A DNA stretch of 64,000 nt from Serratia rubidaea (GTDB taxonomy: Bacteria; Pseudomonadota; Gammaproteobacteria; Enterobacterales; Enterobacteriaceae), in contig LR590463.1 of NCBI GenBank assembly GCA_901472405.1, positions 248,001 through 312,000 on the forward strand, written 5' to 3'. Below the pieces are notes generated by a model. The model had not been told where the DNA came from, did no database searches, and saw nothing but the letters and a program-made list of their open reading frames with translations. Positions 31,421-46,555 of the stretch are shown piece by piece (position 1 is the stretch's first letter; each line of letters starts with the position of its first letter). Both the position numbers and the translations under genes were made by a program.

Positions 31421-33048
31421 CCCCTGGCGAATTACGCCGCCTGTACTTTATCGTTCGCGTTTTTCTTAGCTACGGCCTGGATGAGTTGATCCCTAAAATG
31501 CGTCTGACCCTGCCGCTGCGCTTTGGCCGGCGTCTGCTGTTCTGGATGCCGAACAAGCACAAGGATCAGCCGCTGGGCGAGCGTCTGCGTCTGGCATTGC
31601 AGGAGCTGGGCCCGGTATGGATCAAGTTCGGCCAGATGATGTCGACGCGCCGCGATCTGTTTCCACCGCACATTGCCGACCAGCTGACGCTGTTGCAGGA
31701 CCGCGTCGCGCCGTTTGACGGCGCGCTGGCGCGCAAGCATATCGAGCTGGCGCTGGGCGGGCCGCTGGAAGAGTGGTTTGACGACTTTGAACAACAACCT
31801 CTGGCCTCGGCATCGATTGCGCAGGTGCATACCGCCCGCCTGAAAACCACCGGGAAGGAAGTGGTGCTGAAGGTGATCCGGCCGGATATCGGACCGATTA
31901 TCAAGGCCGACGTGCGCCTGATGTACCGCCTGGCCGGCTGGGTGCCGAAGCTGTTGCCGGACGGCCGCCGTCTGCGCCCGCGTGAAGTGGTGCGCGAGTA
32001 CGAGAAGACCCTGCTGGACGAGCTGAACCTGCTGCGTGAAGCGGCGAACGCCATTCAGCTGCGGCGTAATTTCGACGGCAGCCCGATGCTGTACGTGCCG
32101 GAGGTCTATTCCGATTACTGCCGCGAGAGCCTGCTGGTGATGGAGCGTATCTACGGTATACCGGTGTCGGATATTCCGACGCTGGAAGCGCAGGGCACCA
32201 ATATGAAACTGCTGGCCGAGCGCGGCGTGCAGGTGTTCTTCACTCAGGTGTTCCGCGATAGCTTCTTCCATGCCGATATGCACCCGGGCAATATCTTTGT
32301 CAGCTATGAGCATCCGGAAGATCCCCGCTATATCGGCATTGACTGCGGGATCGTCGGCTCGCTGAACAAAGACGACAAACGTTATCTGGCGGAAAACTTT
32401 ATCGCCTTCTTCAATCGCGATTACCGCAAGGTGGCGGAGCTGCACGTTGATTCCGGCTGGGTGCCGCGCGATACCAACGTGGAAGACTTTGAATTTGCCA
32501 TCCGCACCGTGTGCGAGCCGATTTTTGAAAAGCCGCTGGCGGAGATTTCATTCGGCAACGTGCTGTTGAACTTGTTTAACACCGCGCGCCGTTTCAATAT
32601 GGAAGTGCAGCCGCAGCTGGTGCTGTTGCAGAAGACCCTGCTGTACGTTGAAGGCCTGGGGCGGCAGCTTTATCCGCAGCTGGACCTGTGGACCACGGCG
32701 AAACCCTTCCTGGAAAGCTGGCTGCGCGACCAGGTCGGCATTCCTGCGGTGATCCGCGCCCTGAAAGACAAGGCGCCGTTCTGGGCGGAGAAGCTGCCTG
32801 AACTGCCGGAATTATTTTATGATAGCCTGCAGCAGCATAAACTGTTGCAACAAAGCGTTGATAAGCTGACCCATCAGATGCAGGCGCAGCGCGTTCGGCA
32901 AGGGCAGTCGCGGTATTTGTTCGGCGTTGGCGCTACACTGTTAGTAGGCGGCTCCGTTCTGTTGCTGGGCGGTACCGAGGTACTGCCGGCCTGGATGATG
33001 GCCGGAGGGATCGTCGCCTGGATCGTGGGCTGGAAGCGCGCGAGTTGA
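31417..33048 (+). CDS. ubiB: Atypical kinase/ATPase UbiB, ubiquinone biosynthesis
   Basis: A 543-residue protein-kinase-like (ABC1/ADCK) family member. It has the diagnostic KxGQ motif (Lys70-F-G-Gln73 in WIKFGQMMS), the Ala-rich nucleotide loop ([10 protein letters not shown], about residue 131 onward), VVLKVIRPD and [12 protein letters not shown] for the catalytic loop. Two C-terminal helices ([15 protein letters not shown] and [15 protein letters not shown]) anchor it in the inner membrane. It is thought to extract or deliver lipid intermediates to the Ubi complex. The gene is intact. Confidence 0.97.
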   Translation: MTPGELRRLYFIVRVFLSYGLDELIPKMRLTLPLRFGRRLLFWMPNKHKDQPLGERLRLALQELGPVWIKFGQMMSTRRDLFPPHIADQLTLLQDRVAPFDGALARKHIELALGGPLEEWFDDFEQQPLASASIAQVHTARLKTTGKEVVLKVIRPDIGPIIKADVRLMYRLAGWVPKLLPDGRRLRPREVVREYEKTLLDELNLLREAANAIQLRRNFDGSPMLYVPEVYSDYCRESLLVMERIYGIPVSDIPTLEAQGTNMKLLAERGVQVFFTQVFRDSFFHADMHPGNIFVSYEHPEDPRYIGIDCGIVGSLNKDDKRYLAENFIAFFNRDYRKVAELHVDSGWVPRDTNVEDFEFAIRTVCEPIFEKPLAEISFGNVLLNLFNTARRFNMEVQPQLVLLQKTLLYVEGLGRQLYPQLDLWTTAKPFLESWLRDQVGIPAVIRALKDKAPFWAEKLPELPELFYDSLQQHKLLQQSVDKLTHQMQAQRVRQGQSRYLFGVGATLLVGGSVLLLGGTEVLPAWMMAGGIVAWIVGWKRAS

Positions 33049-33181
33049 ATCTGTTTTTCGTCGGCCTCATAGGCGTCTGTCAGCGCAATGTAAAAGTCGA
33101 CGGGGAACTCGTAACCCGGTTAACAGTTGCCGTATAATGCGGCAACGTTGAATAACCCCTGTAAATCTAGAGGTAATTGGA

Positions 33182-33445
33182 ATGGGCGGTATTAGTATTT
33201 GGCAATTGTTGATCATCGCGGTGATCGTGGTGCTGCTGTTTGGCACCAATAAGCTCCGTACGCTGGGCTCCGATCTCGGCGCATCCATCAAGGGCTTCAA
33301 AAAGGCGATTGGCGACGACAACAACACCTCGCCAACCAACACGACAGAAAAAACCAGCCATGACGCTGACTTTACGGCTAAGCCTATCGCGGATAAGCAG
33401 CCGGAAGCGAAAACTGAAGAGTCGAAGAACAAAGAGCAGGTATAA
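33182..33445 (+). CDS. tatA: Sec-independent translocase subunit TatA
   Basis: An 87-residue Tat pore-forming subunit. The N-terminal membrane helix [18 protein letters not shown] ends in the conserved FGTNKLR hinge, followed by an amphipathic helix ([19 protein letters not shown]) and a polar acidic/basic tail. ATG 33182 is preceded by AGAGGTAATTGG. The tatB start is 3 nt beyond the stop. In E. coli tatABC follows ubiB, and the order is kept. Confidence 0.96.
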   Translation: MGGISIWQLLIIAVIVVLLFGTNKLRTLGSDLGASIKGFKKAIGDDNNTSPTNTTEKTSHDADFTAKPIADKQPEAKTEESKNKEQV

Positions 33446-33448
33446 ACC

Positions 33449-33985
33449 GTGTTTGACATTGGGTTTAGTGAGCTGCTGCTGGTACTGGTGATTGGTCTGG
33501 TGGTGCTGGGGCCGAAACGGTTGCCGGTCGCGGTAAGAACGGTTGCGGGCTGGATCCGTGCGCTGCGCTCTCTGGCGGCGTCGGTGCAAAACGAACTTTC
33601 TCAGGAGCTGAAGCTGCAGGAGCTGCAGGACAGCCTGAAGAAAGCGGAGAAGGCCGGCCTGCAGAACCTGACGCCGGAGCTGAAGGCGTCGATGGACGAG
33701 CTGAAAGAGGCGGCCGACTCGCTGAAGCGTTCGTATCAGCCCGATGCCGATGCCAACACTATCCATAATCCACGGACCGACGAACCCGAGGCGGCGCACG
33801 ACGACGTGATCACCGGCGAGGCGGCGAACGGCGTCGCGCCGGCAGCCGTCGCGAAAACCACGCCGCCGGCCGCGGAAGCACCGGCGCAGGAGCCTGTCGC
33901 CGCGGCGCCGAGCGTAGCTAAGGCTCCCGTCACGTCCGCTGCGGAGCATACCCCAGCGTCTCACTCACCTAATGGCGACCGTTAA
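33449..33985 (+). CDS. tatB: Sec-independent translocase subunit TatB
   Basis: A 178-residue subunit. It starts at GTG 33449 ([15 protein letters not shown]), with the conserved glutamate in the membrane helix and the [13 protein letters not shown] hinge, then a long amphipathic helix (about residues 25-95). The C-terminal half is an Ala/Pro-rich low-complexity tail ([17 protein letters not shown]). With TatC it forms the twin-arginine signal peptide receptor. The weak start codon is common for tatB and may set stoichiometry below TatA. tatC begins 3 nt after the stop. Confidence 0.95.
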   Translation: MFDIGFSELLLVLVIGLVVLGPKRLPVAVRTVAGWIRALRSLAASVQNELSQELKLQELQDSLKKAEKAGLQNLTPELKASMDELKEAADSLKRSYQPDADANTIHNPRTDEPEAAHDDVITGEAANGVAPAAVAKTTPPAAEAPAQEPVAAAPSVAKAPVTSAAEHTPASHSPNGDR

Positions 33986-33988
33986 AAC

Positions 33989-34759
33989 ATGGCAGTGGAA
34001 GATACCCAACCGCTTATCAGCCATCTGATTGAACTGCGTAAGCGGCTGTTGAACTCCATCATCAGCGTGCTGGTGATCTTTATTGCGTTGGTATTTTTTG
34101 CCAATGATATTTATCAGCTGGTTTCTGCACCGCTCATCAAGCAGCTGCCGGCCGGGGCAAGCATGATCGCCACCGACGTGGCCTCGCCTTTCTTTACCCC
34201 GATCAAACTGACGATGATTGTCTCGGTGTTCGTATCGGCGCCGGTCATCCTGTACCAGGTCTGGGCCTTTATCGCGCCGGCGCTGTATAAGCATGAGCGC
34301 CGTCTGATGATGCCGCTGCTGTTTTCCAGCAGCGTCCTGTTCTATCTGGGGATGGCGTTTGCCTACTTTATCGTGTTCCCGCTGGCGTTCGGCTTCTTTG
34401 CCAAAACCGCGCCGGCCGGCGTACTGATTGCTACCGACATCAATAACTATCTCGATTTTGTCATGGCGCTGTTTATGGCGTTTGGCGTGGCGTTTGAGGT
34501 GCCGGTCGCGATTATTCTGCTGTGCTGGAGCGGCGTCACCTCGCCGGAAGACCTGAAGAAGAAGCGTCCCTACGTGCTGGTTGGCGCCTTTGTGGTGGGG
34601 ATGCTGCTGACGCCGCCGGATGTGTTCTCGCAGACGCTGCTGGCTATCCCGATGTACCTGCTGTTTGAAGTCGGCATCTTCTTTGCCCGCTTCTACGTTG
34701 GTAAGCGGCGGCCGCAGCCGGAAGAAGAGGATGAGGGTGAAGAGCACCCGACGTCCTGA
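33989..34759 (+). CDS. tatC: Sec-independent translocase subunit TatC
   Basis: A 256-residue six-helix membrane protein that recognises the twin-arginine motif. Conserved features: [10 protein letters not shown] at the cytoplasmic N-terminus, [10 protein letters not shown] in the first periplasmic loop, and [24 protein letters not shown] near the C-terminus. The tail ([11 protein letters not shown]) is acidic. The gene is intact, and a hairpin with a short T stretch lies downstream. Confidence 0.97.
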   Translation: MAVEDTQPLISHLIELRKRLLNSIISVLVIFIALVFFANDIYQLVSAPLIKQLPAGASMIATDVASPFFTPIKLTMIVSVFVSAPVILYQVWAFIAPALYKHERRLMMPLLFSSSVLFYLGMAFAYFIVFPLAFGFFAKTAPAGVLIATDINNYLDFVMALFMAFGVAFEVPVAIILLCWSGVTSPEDLKKKRPYVLVGAFVVGMLLTPPDVFSQTLLAIPMYLLFEVGIFFARFYVGKRRPQPEEEDEGEEHPTS

Positions 34760-34780
34760 GTTCTCCTTATCGTTATCGCC

Positions 34781-34811
34781 AAGCCGCCCAGATGGGCGGC
34801 TTCTGTTTTGG
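34781..34811 (+). terminator. Terminator-like hairpin between tatC and tatD
   Basis: AAGCCGCCC (34781-34789) pairs with GGGCGGCTT (34794-34802) around an AGAT loop and is followed by CTGTTTTGG. The T tract is interrupted, so termination is probably partial. Confidence 0.65.
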
Positions 34812-34818
34812 AAAAGCC

Positions 34819-36638
<1,820 letters not shown>

Positions 36639-36657
36639 TTGGCTGCCCGATGGAAGA

Positions 36658-36681
36658 TAAAAAGGCGCCCTGCGGCGCCTC
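36658..36681. terminator. Hairpin after hemB
   Basis: AGGCGCC/GGCGCCT stem with a CTG loop. The plus strand lacks a T run but the minus strand reads into TTTTT, so it is a better terminator for transcripts arriving from rfaH. Confidence 0.7.
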
Positions 36682-36732
36682 AGACTGCTGACAAAGCCTG
36701 TTATTAGGGAGAGCGTGGTGATGGGGTCGTAG

Positions 36733-36820
36733 CGGCGGAAGCCGCCGGACAAATTTGCCGGGAGCAAATTTGAACAACCGTAAGGTTGGCTCGTAGAGTG
36801 GGACGCAGGGATGTGTCCCA
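36733..36820. repeat. Tandem array of four stem-loops between hemB and rfaH
   Basis: Four consecutive inverted repeats lie within 88 nt: CGGCGG/CCGCCG (36733-36747); a 9-bp stem CAAATTTGC/GCAAATTTG (36750-36772); CAACC/GGTTG (36775-36788); and TGGGAC/GTCCCA (36799-36820). No start codon and ribosome site for a real gene are seen. It may be a dispersed intergenic repeat or a structured RNA downstream of rfaH. I do not recognise it as REP or ERIC. Confidence 0.7.
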
Positions 36821-36895
36821 TAGTACCCCTCGTTACGCTAGGCCCGAGTATCTCGGACTCTCAGACCACTTTGTCATCAACCTCAGGCGCCTTGT

Positions 36896-37384
36896 TTACA
36901 TCTTTTCAAACTGCTTGTTATCCAGGCTTTGCGTCACCTGTTTGTTAATCAGGTTCAGCAGCAGCATCGAGCGTGCTTCGCCGTCCGGCTCGGTATAAAT
37001 GGCCTGCAGACCTTCGAACACGCCGTCGGTAATCAGCACGGTATCGCCCGGCTGCGGCGTTTCCGGGTCAACATAGGTGTCGCTGGTATGGGTGCGCAGC
37101 TCTTCGATAACCGTATGTGGAATGGTTGTTGGCAGCGAACCAAAGCGGACAAAGTGGCTGACGCCGCGCGTCGCGCTGATGGTCGTGGTGTGGATCCGCT
37201 CAGGATCGAACGCCACAAACAGGTAGTTGGGAAACAGCGGTTCATTCACCGTGGTGCGCTTGCCGCGCACAATCTTTTCCAGCGCGATGATCGGGCTAAA
37301 ACAGCCCACCGCCTGCCGTTCCAGGTGTTCCTGTGCCCGCAAGAGCTGGCCGCGTTTACAATAGAGTAAATACCAAGATTCCAT
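36896..37384 (-). CDS. rfaH: Transcription antiterminator RfaH
   Basis: A 162-residue NusG paralogue that binds ops-paused RNA polymerase and boosts long cell-surface operons (LPS, capsule, haemolysin-type). It starts [24 protein letters not shown] and has the NGN domain with [14 protein letters not shown], then a KOW-containing C-terminal domain ([19 protein letters not shown]). The longer frame to 37423 adds residues without resemblance. In E. coli rfaH is next to tatD and ubiD, so the local position is conserved. The gene is intact. Confidence 0.96.
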   Translation of the reverse strand: MESWYLLYCKRGQLLRAQEHLERQAVGCFSPIIALEKIVRGKRTTVNEPLFPNYLFVAFDPERIHTTTISATRGVSHFVRFGSLPTTIPHTVIEELRTHTSDTYVDPETPQPGDTVLITDGVFEGLQAIYTEPDGEARSMLLLNLINKQVTQSLDNKQFEKM

Positions 37385-37660
37385 AATTTCACATGCCTTT
37401 CTGTCAGCCGTTAAGCATAGCAAAAGCCATTACGGATACCTAGGCCAAGCCCCACAATAGTGAAACGGGGTTAATCGGAGAAAACCCAGTCTCGCTGGCG
37501 CAGATCGTGCTTAATCGGCAGCATTTGGCGTGCTGTCATACACATATCTGCCGTGCCCGGGTATAACTGGGGGCACAAAATTTGTTACCGTGAGCAGTAT
37601 GGCAAAGCGCAGCGAGCGTCTATGTGATGTTATTCATCCTTCTGAAGATAAGGGACAGCA

Positions 37661-38386
37661 ATGGAACTATTTCTACTGAGCAACGGTAAGCTTTCCGGCG
37701 AGGCGGAACTGCTGGGCTACGCCAAAGAGCCTCTGCTGGAGATGGTTGCCCGCCGGCGTCTCACCTCTGCGCTGCTGATCCCTTACGCGCTGATCCGCAG
37801 CGATTACGATGAACGCGCGCGGGAGCTGACGCAGACGCTGGGCATTCCCGTCTCCAGCATTCACCACGCGGCTTCGCCGGCGGCAGCGGTTGAACAGGCG
37901 GAGTGCATTCTGATCAGCGGCGGCAACAGCTGGCTGTTGAACCAGCTGCTGCATGAAAATGGCCTGATCGTCCCCATTCAGCGCGCGGTGCGTGAACGTC
38001 ATGTGCCGTACGTCGGCTGGAGCGCTGGCTGCAATGTTGCGACGCCGAGTATTCGTACCACCAATGATATGCCGGTACGCAACAGCGTCGTGCTGCCGTC
38101 GTTAGGGCTGTTCCCGCTGCAGATTAATCCGCACTATATCGATGCGCATATCAGCGGCCATATGGGGGAAACGCGCGATGAACGCCTGGCCGAGTTCTGT
38201 GCGGTCAACCCGAGCGAATCCGTCGTGGCGCTGCGCGAAGGCAGTCTGCTGCACGTCCGCGACAATACGCTGAGCTATATCAGCGCGCGCGGCCAAGGGT
38301 ACAAGCTGTTTCGCCATAACACGGCGACGCAGGAACATCAGGATACGCTGGCGCTGCAGGCGCTGGTGCCGTTCGACTGTCACTGA
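37661..38386 (+). CDS. pepE: Peptidase E, alpha-aspartyl dipeptidase PepE
   Basis: A 241-residue S51 family serine peptidase that cleaves Asp-X dipeptides. It starts MELFLLSNGKLSG. The nucleophile is Ser121 in VGWSAGCNVATPSIRTTNDMP, and the GGNSWLLNQLL loop and NPHYIDAHISGHMGETRDERL match the family. The ribosome site is AAGGGACAGC before ATG 37661. The stop codon overlaps a perfect palindrome that may terminate it. Its place between rfaH and ubiD differs from E. coli K-12. Confidence 0.92.
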   Translation: MELFLLSNGKLSGEAELLGYAKEPLLEMVARRRLTSALLIPYALIRSDYDERARELTQTLGIPVSSIHHAASPAAAVEQAECILISGGNSWLLNQLLHENGLIVPIQRAVRERHVPYVGWSAGCNVATPSIRTTNDMPVRNSVVLPSLGLFPLQINPHYIDAHISGHMGETRDERLAEFCAVNPSESVVALREGSLLHVRDNTLSYISARGQGYKLFRHNTATQEHQDTLALQALVPFDCH

Positions 38387-38406
38387 CAGCGCCGCGGCGC
38401 TGTTTA
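38385..38406 (+). terminator. Palindromic hairpin at the pepE stop
   Basis: ACAGCGCCG directly followed by CGGCGCTGT (38386-38403), then TTTAAC. An 18-nt perfect palindrome; as RNA it forms a tight stem with a short T tail. Confidence 0.65.
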
Positions 38407-38466
38407 ACAAAATTGCAGCATCAACCGTGAAGAGGGCTTATAATGCCCGCCTCACTGGCCGTTATA

Positions 38467-39962
38467 ATGAACAGTATGAAATACCGTGACTTACGCGATT
38501 TCCTCTCGTTGCTGGAAAAGAGAGGGGAACTAAAACGCATCAGCCAGCCTATCGATCCCTATCTGGAAATGACGGAAATTGCCGATCGCACCCTGCGTGC
38601 GGGCGGCCCGGCGCTGCTGTTTGAAAACCCGAAAGGCTATGACATGCCGGTGCTGTGCAATCTGTTCGGCACGGCAAACCGTGTGGCGATGGGCATGGGC
38701 CAGGAAGACGTCAGCGCGTTGCGCGACGTGGCAAGCTGCTGGCGTTTCTGAAAGAGCCTGAGCCGCCGAAGGGCTTCCGCGATCTGTTCGACAAGATGCC
38801 GAAGTTCAAGCAGGTGCTGAACATGCCGACCAAAGTCCTGGGATCGGCGCCCTGTCAGGAACAGGTGTGGCAGGGTGAGGATGTCGATCTTGGCCGCATT
38901 CCGGTGATGCATTGCTGGCCGGAAGACGCCGCACCGCTGATTACCTGGGGGCTGACCGTGACCCGCGGGCCGGAGAAAGAGCGTCAGAACCTGGGGATTT
39001 TACCGTCAGCAGGTGCTGGGCAAGAACAAGGTGATTATGCGCTGGCTGTCGCACCGCGGCGGCGCGCTGGATTACCAGGAGTGGTGTCAGGCGCACCCCG
39101 GCGAGCGCTTCCCGGTATCCGTGGCGCTGGGGGCTGACCCAGCCACCATCCTTGGCGCGGTGACGCCGGTGCCGGATACACTGTCCGAATACGCCTTCGC
39201 CGGGCTGCTGCGTGGTAATAAAACCGAAGTCGTCAAATGTATTTCCAACGATCTGGAAGTGCCCGCCAGCGCGGAAATCGTGCTCGAAGGCTATATTGAG
39301 CCGGGAGAAATGGCGCCGGAAGGGCCATACGGCGACCATACCGGTTACTACAATGAAATCGACCATTTCCCGGTATTCACCGTTACACATGTGACGCAGC
39401 GTCGTGACGCCATTTACCATTCCACCTATACTGGCCGTCCGCCGGATGAGCCGGCGGTGTTGGGCGTGGCGTTGAATGAAGTCTTTGTGCCGATTCTGCA
39501 AAAACAGTTCCCGGAAATCGTCGACTTCTATCTGCCGCCGGAAGGCTGCTCCTACCGCCTGGCGGTAGTCACCATCAAGAAGCAGTATCCGGGCCATGCC
39601 AAACGTGTGATGATGGGCGTTTGGTCGTTCCTGCGTCAGTTTATGTACACCAAGTTCGTGATTGTTTGCGATGACGACGTCAACGCGCGTGACTGGAATG
39701 ATGTGATTTGGGCGATTACCACACGCATGGATCCGGCAAGGGATACCGTGATGGTGGAAAATACGCCGATCGACTATCTGGACTTCGCCTCGCCGGTTTC
39801 CGGGCTGGGTTCGAAGATGGGGCTGGACGCCACCAATAAATGGCCGGGGAAACCCAGCGCGAGTGGGGTCGTCCGATCGTGATGGATGAAAAGGTGCGTG
39901 CGCGCATCGATGAGATCTGGGACGAACTCGCAATCTTCAGTGACAGGGAGCCGACGTTGTAG
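38467..39962 (+). CDS. ubiD: 3-octaprenyl-4-hydroxybenzoate decarboxylase UbiD (three frameshifts)
   Basis: A prenylated-FMN-dependent decarboxylase of ubiquinone synthesis, 498 residues after correction (E. coli 497). ATG 38467 ([13 protein letters not shown]) parallels E. coli MDAMKYNDLRDFL. Breaks: near 38731 one G missing ([18 protein letters not shown] restored), near 39001 an extra T ([15 protein letters not shown] restored) and near 39850 one G missing ([19 protein letters not shown] restored, ending EPTL with TAG 39960-39962). The middle is well conserved: [29 protein letters not shown] region (in part), [13 protein letters not shown] and [12 protein letters not shown]. These are likely sequence errors. 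fre follows in the same direction. Confidence 0.92.
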
Positions 39963-40013
39963 CGTCAGCGCCCTGTTCTCAGTTTTGCATTGATGACCCG
40001 ACAGAGGGAACGC

Positions 40014-40715
40014 ATGACAATATTGAGCTGTAAAGTGACCTCCGTAGAGGCCATTACCGATACCGTTTATCGGGTACGTTTGGTGCCGGAAGCACCGTTT
40101 TCATTCAAGGCCGGACAATATTTGATGGTGGTGATGGACGAGCGCGACAAGCGTCCGTTCTCACTGGCCTCCACGCCGTCGCAGCAGGAATATATTGAGC
40201 TGCACATTGGCGCTTCTGAGCTGAACCTGTACGCCATGGCGGTGATGGACCGTATTTTGAAAGAGCAGGCGATTACCGTCGATGTGCCGCATGGCGACGC
40301 CTGGCTGCGTGAGGACGGCAGCCGTCCGCTGGTGCTGATCGCCGGCGGAACCGGCTTCTCGTACGCACGTTCCATTTTGCTGACCGCGCTGGAACAGCAG
40401 CCGGATCGCGATATTGCGATTTACTGGGGCGGCCGTGAACTGCAGCATCTGTACGATCTGAGTGAGCTGGAAGCGCTGTCGCTGCAGCATCCGAATCTGA
40501 AGGTGATCCCGGTGGTGGAGCAGCCGGACCCTGAATGGCGCGGCCGCAGCGGCACGGTATTGAGTGCGGTGCTGCAGGATTACGGTTCGCTGGCCGAGCA
40601 CGATATTTATATCGCCGGGCGTTTCGAGATGGCGAAAATCGCCCGCGAGCGCTTCTGCGCAGAGCGCGGTGCGCAGGCCTCGCGCATGTTTGGCGATGCT
40701 TTCTCGTTTATCTAA
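40014..40715 (+). CDS. fre: NAD(P)H-flavin reductase Fre
   Basis: A 233-residue ferredoxin-NADP reductase-fold enzyme that reduces free flavins, which in turn can reduce ferric iron, cob(III)alamin or the ribonucleotide reductase radical site. Start is ATG 40014 ([14 protein letters not shown]) after AGAGGGAA. The flavin site [10 protein letters not shown] and the nucleotide site [14 protein letters not shown] are clear, and the C-terminal [10 protein letters not shown] matches E. coli. Adjacent to ubiD as in E. coli. Reduced FMN made by Fre could feed UbiX, which makes prenyl-FMN for UbiD; this link is inference. The gene is intact. Confidence 0.96.
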   Translation: MTILSCKVTSVEAITDTVYRVRLVPEAPFSFKAGQYLMVVMDERDKRPFSLASTPSQQEYIELHIGASELNLYAMAVMDRILKEQAITVDVPHGDAWLREDGSRPLVLIAGGTGFSYARSILLTALEQQPDRDIAIYWGGRELQHLYDLSELEALSLQHPNLKVIPVVEQPDPEWRGRSGTVLSAVLQDYGSLAEHDIYIAGRFEMAKIARERFCAERGAQASRMFGDAFSFI

Positions 40716-40742
40716 GCGGGATGCGGTACGGGTCGTAACCAG

Positions 40743-40769
40743 GGGTGGCGTAAGTCGCCCTATTTTTTT
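40743..40769 (+). terminator. Possible terminator of fre
   Basis: A short GGCG/CGCC stem around TAAGT followed by CTATTTTTTT, 30 nt after the fre stop. The stem is weak. Confidence 0.5.
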
Positions 40770-40787
40770 GCCGGTGAAACGACGGGA

Positions 40788-40814
40788 AGAAAAAACCCGC
40801 CCCTGACAGGCGGG
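40788..40814 (-). terminator. Terminator of fadBA
   Basis: Minus strand: CCCGCC/GGCGGG stem followed by a run of Ts (A run at 40788-40795 on plus). It ends the fadBA transcript about 55 nt past the fadA stop. Confidence 0.85.
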
Positions 40815-40836
40815 AAACACGGCAACTAAACTGAGC

Positions 40837-40857
40837 TGCCGGCCCGGCGGGCCGGCA
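40837..40857. other. Strong perfect hairpin just after fadA
   Basis: TGCCGGCCC (40837-40845) pairs perfectly with GGGCCGGCA (40849-40857) around GGC. It lies between the fadA stop (40867) and the terminator. Without a T run it may protect the mRNA 3' end or act as a REP-like element. Confidence 0.7.
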
Positions 40858-40866
40858 AAGGGTGTG

Positions 40867-44231
<3,365 letters not shown>

Positions 44232-44575
44232 GTCTATCTCCTGAATCAGCGCGTATGATCTGGTATGACCAGATGAAAGTGAGTGTGGTTTTAATGTTAA
44301 AAATATGCAAATCAGAAATTGATTTTTTGCTGCGCCGATCACAAGGAATAATCATATTTAATTGATTTTTATAGTTATTATATTTTATGTGCTTTAGTGC
44401 ATCTGGCTGATGCAGTATCGTTTTTTCACCGATGGCCATAGCGATGGTTTATCTGGCCGGATCGGCATGGTTAACAGTTTGCGAGGCGTTTCGCATGCCT
44501 GAGGTGGCGGGGTTGGAGTGCGTAATCAGTGTGTTAAGATGGCGTATTCCGTTCTAAGGGCATAAAGGTACTGTG
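44232..44575. promoter_or_regulatory. fadB / pepQ divergent intergenic region
   Basis: 344 nt, AT-rich in the middle (44280-44420). It holds the FadR operator near fadB and must hold the pepQ promoter. No ORF or RNA gene is seen. Confidence 0.7.
44258..44274. promoter_or_regulatory. FadR operator of fadBA
   Basis: ATCTGGTATGACCAGAT is a 17-bp palindrome that differs from the E. coli fadB operator (ATCTGGTACGACCAGAT) at one central base. FadR would repress fadBA until long-chain acyl-CoA binds. Confidence 0.9.
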
Positions 44576-45907
44576 ATGGAAACGCTGGCTTCTTTGTATA
44601 ACGAACATCTGAATGAACTGCAAAACCGCGCGCGCGACGTGTTGGCGCGCAATAAACTGGACGCGCTGCTGATTCATTCCGGTGAGTTGTTGCGGGTATT
44701 TCAGGATGATCACCACTATCCGTTCAAGGTCAACGCGCATTTTAAAGCGTGGGTGCCGGTGACGTCGGTGCCGAACTGCTGGTTGTGGATTGATGGCGTT
44801 AACAAGCCGAAGCTGTGGTTCTACTCGCCGGTAGACTATTGGCACAGCGTCGAGCCTTTACCGAATAGTTTCTGGACGCAGTCTGTCGAGTTGATACCGT
44901 TGGCCAATGCCGGCGATATCGGCCAGCTTCTGCCCGCGCAGCGCGAGCGCGTCGGCTATATTGGCTACGCTCAGCAGCGGGCGCGGGAACTGGGCATTGC
45001 CGCAGACAATATCAATCCGCAGGCGGTGCTGAACTACCTTGATTTCCACCGGTCGATTAAAACCGGTTATGAGCAGGCCTGCATGCGCGCCGCGCAGAAA
45101 ACGGCGGTGACGGGGCATAAGGCCGCACGTGAAGCCTTCCTGTCCGGCATGAGCGAGTTCGATATCAATCAGGCCTACCTGACCGCGACCGGCCACCGCG
45201 ACACCGACGTGCCTTACGGCAATATCGTGGCGCTGAATGAACACGCCGCCGTACTGCATTACACCACGCTTGACCATCAGCCGCCGTCCGACATGCGCAG
45301 CTTCCTGATCGATGCCGGGGCGGAATATAACGGCTACGCGGCGGATTTGACGCGAACCTATGCGGCGGACGGAGACAGCGACTTCGCCGCGCTGATTAAG
45401 GATCTCAACGCTGAACAGCTGGCGTTGATCGATACGCTGAAGCCCGGCGTGCGTTATACCGATTACCATGTGCAGATGCACCAGCGTTTGGCCGGCCTGT
45501 TGAAGAAACACCGTCTGGTGAATGACATCAGCGAAGAGGCGATGGTTGAGCAGGGTCTTACCTGCCCGTTCCTGCCGCACGGTTTGGGTCACCCGCTGGG
45601 TTTGCAGGTGCATGACGCCGCCGGCTTTATGCAGGATGAAAACGGCACCCACCTGGCGGCGCCGGCCAAGTATCCGTTCCTGCGCTGTACGCGGGTGTTG
45701 CAACCGGGCATGGTGCTGACCATTGAGCCGGGGCTGTATTTTATCGAGTCTCTGCTGGCGCCGTGGCGTAGCGGCGAGTTCGCCAAGCACTTTGCCTGGG
45801 AGCGCATTGATATGATGAAGGCTTACGGCGGCATCCGTATTGAAGATAACGTCGTGATTCATGACAAGCGGGTGGAAAACATGACGCGCGATCTTCATTT
45901 GGCGTGA
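44576..45907 (+). CDS. pepQ: Xaa-Pro dipeptidase PepQ
   Basis: A 443-residue M24 metallopeptidase hydrolysing X-Pro dipeptides, the same length as E. coli PepQ. Metal-ligand regions: [17 protein letters not shown] (two Asp), [13 protein letters not shown] (His), [10 protein letters not shown] and [10 protein letters not shown] (Glu). Start is ATG 44576 ([12 protein letters not shown]); a GTG immediately upstream at 44573 is not needed. It overlaps yigZ by one base (TGATG). Members of this family also hydrolyse some organophosphates; no claim is made for this one. The gene is intact. Confidence 0.97.
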   Translation: METLASLYNEHLNELQNRARDVLARNKLDALLIHSGELLRVFQDDHHYPFKVNAHFKAWVPVTSVPNCWLWIDGVNKPKLWFYSPVDYWHSVEPLPNSFWTQSVELIPLANAGDIGQLLPAQRERVGYIGYAQQRARELGIAADNINPQAVLNYLDFHRSIKTGYEQACMRAAQKTAVTGHKAAREAFLSGMSEFDINQAYLTATGHRDTDVPYGNIVALNEHAAVLHYTTLDHQPPSDMRSFLIDAGAEYNGYAADLTRTYAADGDSDFAALIKDLNAEQLALIDTLKPGVRYTDYHVQMHQRLAGLLKKHRLVNDISEEAMVEQGLTCPFLPHGLGHPLGLQVHDAAGFMQDENGTHLAAPAKYPFLRCTRVLQPGMVLTIEPGLYFIESLLAPWRSGEFAKHFAWERIDMMKAYGGIRIEDNVVIHDKRVENMTRDLHLA

Positions 45908-46521
45908 TGGAGGCATACCCGGTTCCTGCCGACGGCGTCAGCGTCAGTGAGGAGATAAAGAAAAGCCGCTTTATTACGATACTGGCGCCGACCTGCGGTG
46001 TTGATGCTGCCAAAGCATTTATTCAGCAGGTCAAAGAGGAACATCCCACGGCCCGGCATCACTGCTGGGCCTTTGTCGCCGGTGCGCCGGGGGATTCGCA
46101 GCAGCTGGGTTTTTCTGACGACGGCGAGCCCTCCGGCACGGCGGGTAAGCCGATCCTGGCCCAGTTGATGGGCAGCGGCGTGGGGGAAATTACCGCGGTG
46201 GTGGTCCGCTACTACGGCGGGATCAAATTAGGCACCGGCGGTTTGGTCAAAGCCTATGGCAGCGGGGTGCAGCAGGCGTTAAAGCAGCTGCCGCTGGTCA
46301 GCAAAGTGCCGCAGTTGGAATATACTTTGCAATGCGACTATGCGCAGCTGGCGTTGGTTGAGAATCTGCTGCAGCAAATGGAAGGACGGATTCTGCACGG
46401 CGAATACGGTGCGGATGTCATACTGCATCTGGCCCTGCCGGCAACGGAAACCGTGGCCTTTGGGAATAAATTACGTGATCTGAGTCGCGGTAATTTGCAA
46501 TTAACCCCCATTTCGCAATAA
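45907..46521 (+). CDS. yigZ: YigZ, IMPACT/UPF0029 family protein
   Basis: A 204-residue protein of the IMPACT family. The N-terminal UPF0029 domain has KKSRFITILAP, RHHCWAFVAG, SDDGEPSGTAGKPILAQL and VVVRYYGGIKLGTGGL. The C-terminal DUF1949 half is a ferredoxin-like domain. Eukaryotic IMPACT inhibits Gcn2; the bacterial role is unclear. Start ATG 45907 shares a base with the pepQ stop, so translation is coupled. trkH follows. Confidence 0.93.
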   Translation: MEAYPVPADGVSVSEEIKKSRFITILAPTCGVDAAKAFIQQVKEEHPTARHHCWAFVAGAPGDSQQLGFSDDGEPSGTAGKPILAQLMGSGVGEITAVVVRYYGGIKLGTGGLVKAYGSGVQQALKQLPLVSKVPQLEYTLQCDYAQLALVENLLQQMEGRILHGEYGADVILHLALPATETVAFGNKLRDLSRGNLQLTPISQ

Positions 46522-46555
46522 TTCCCTCCAATTAAATTGCTAAGGATCGTGTGAA

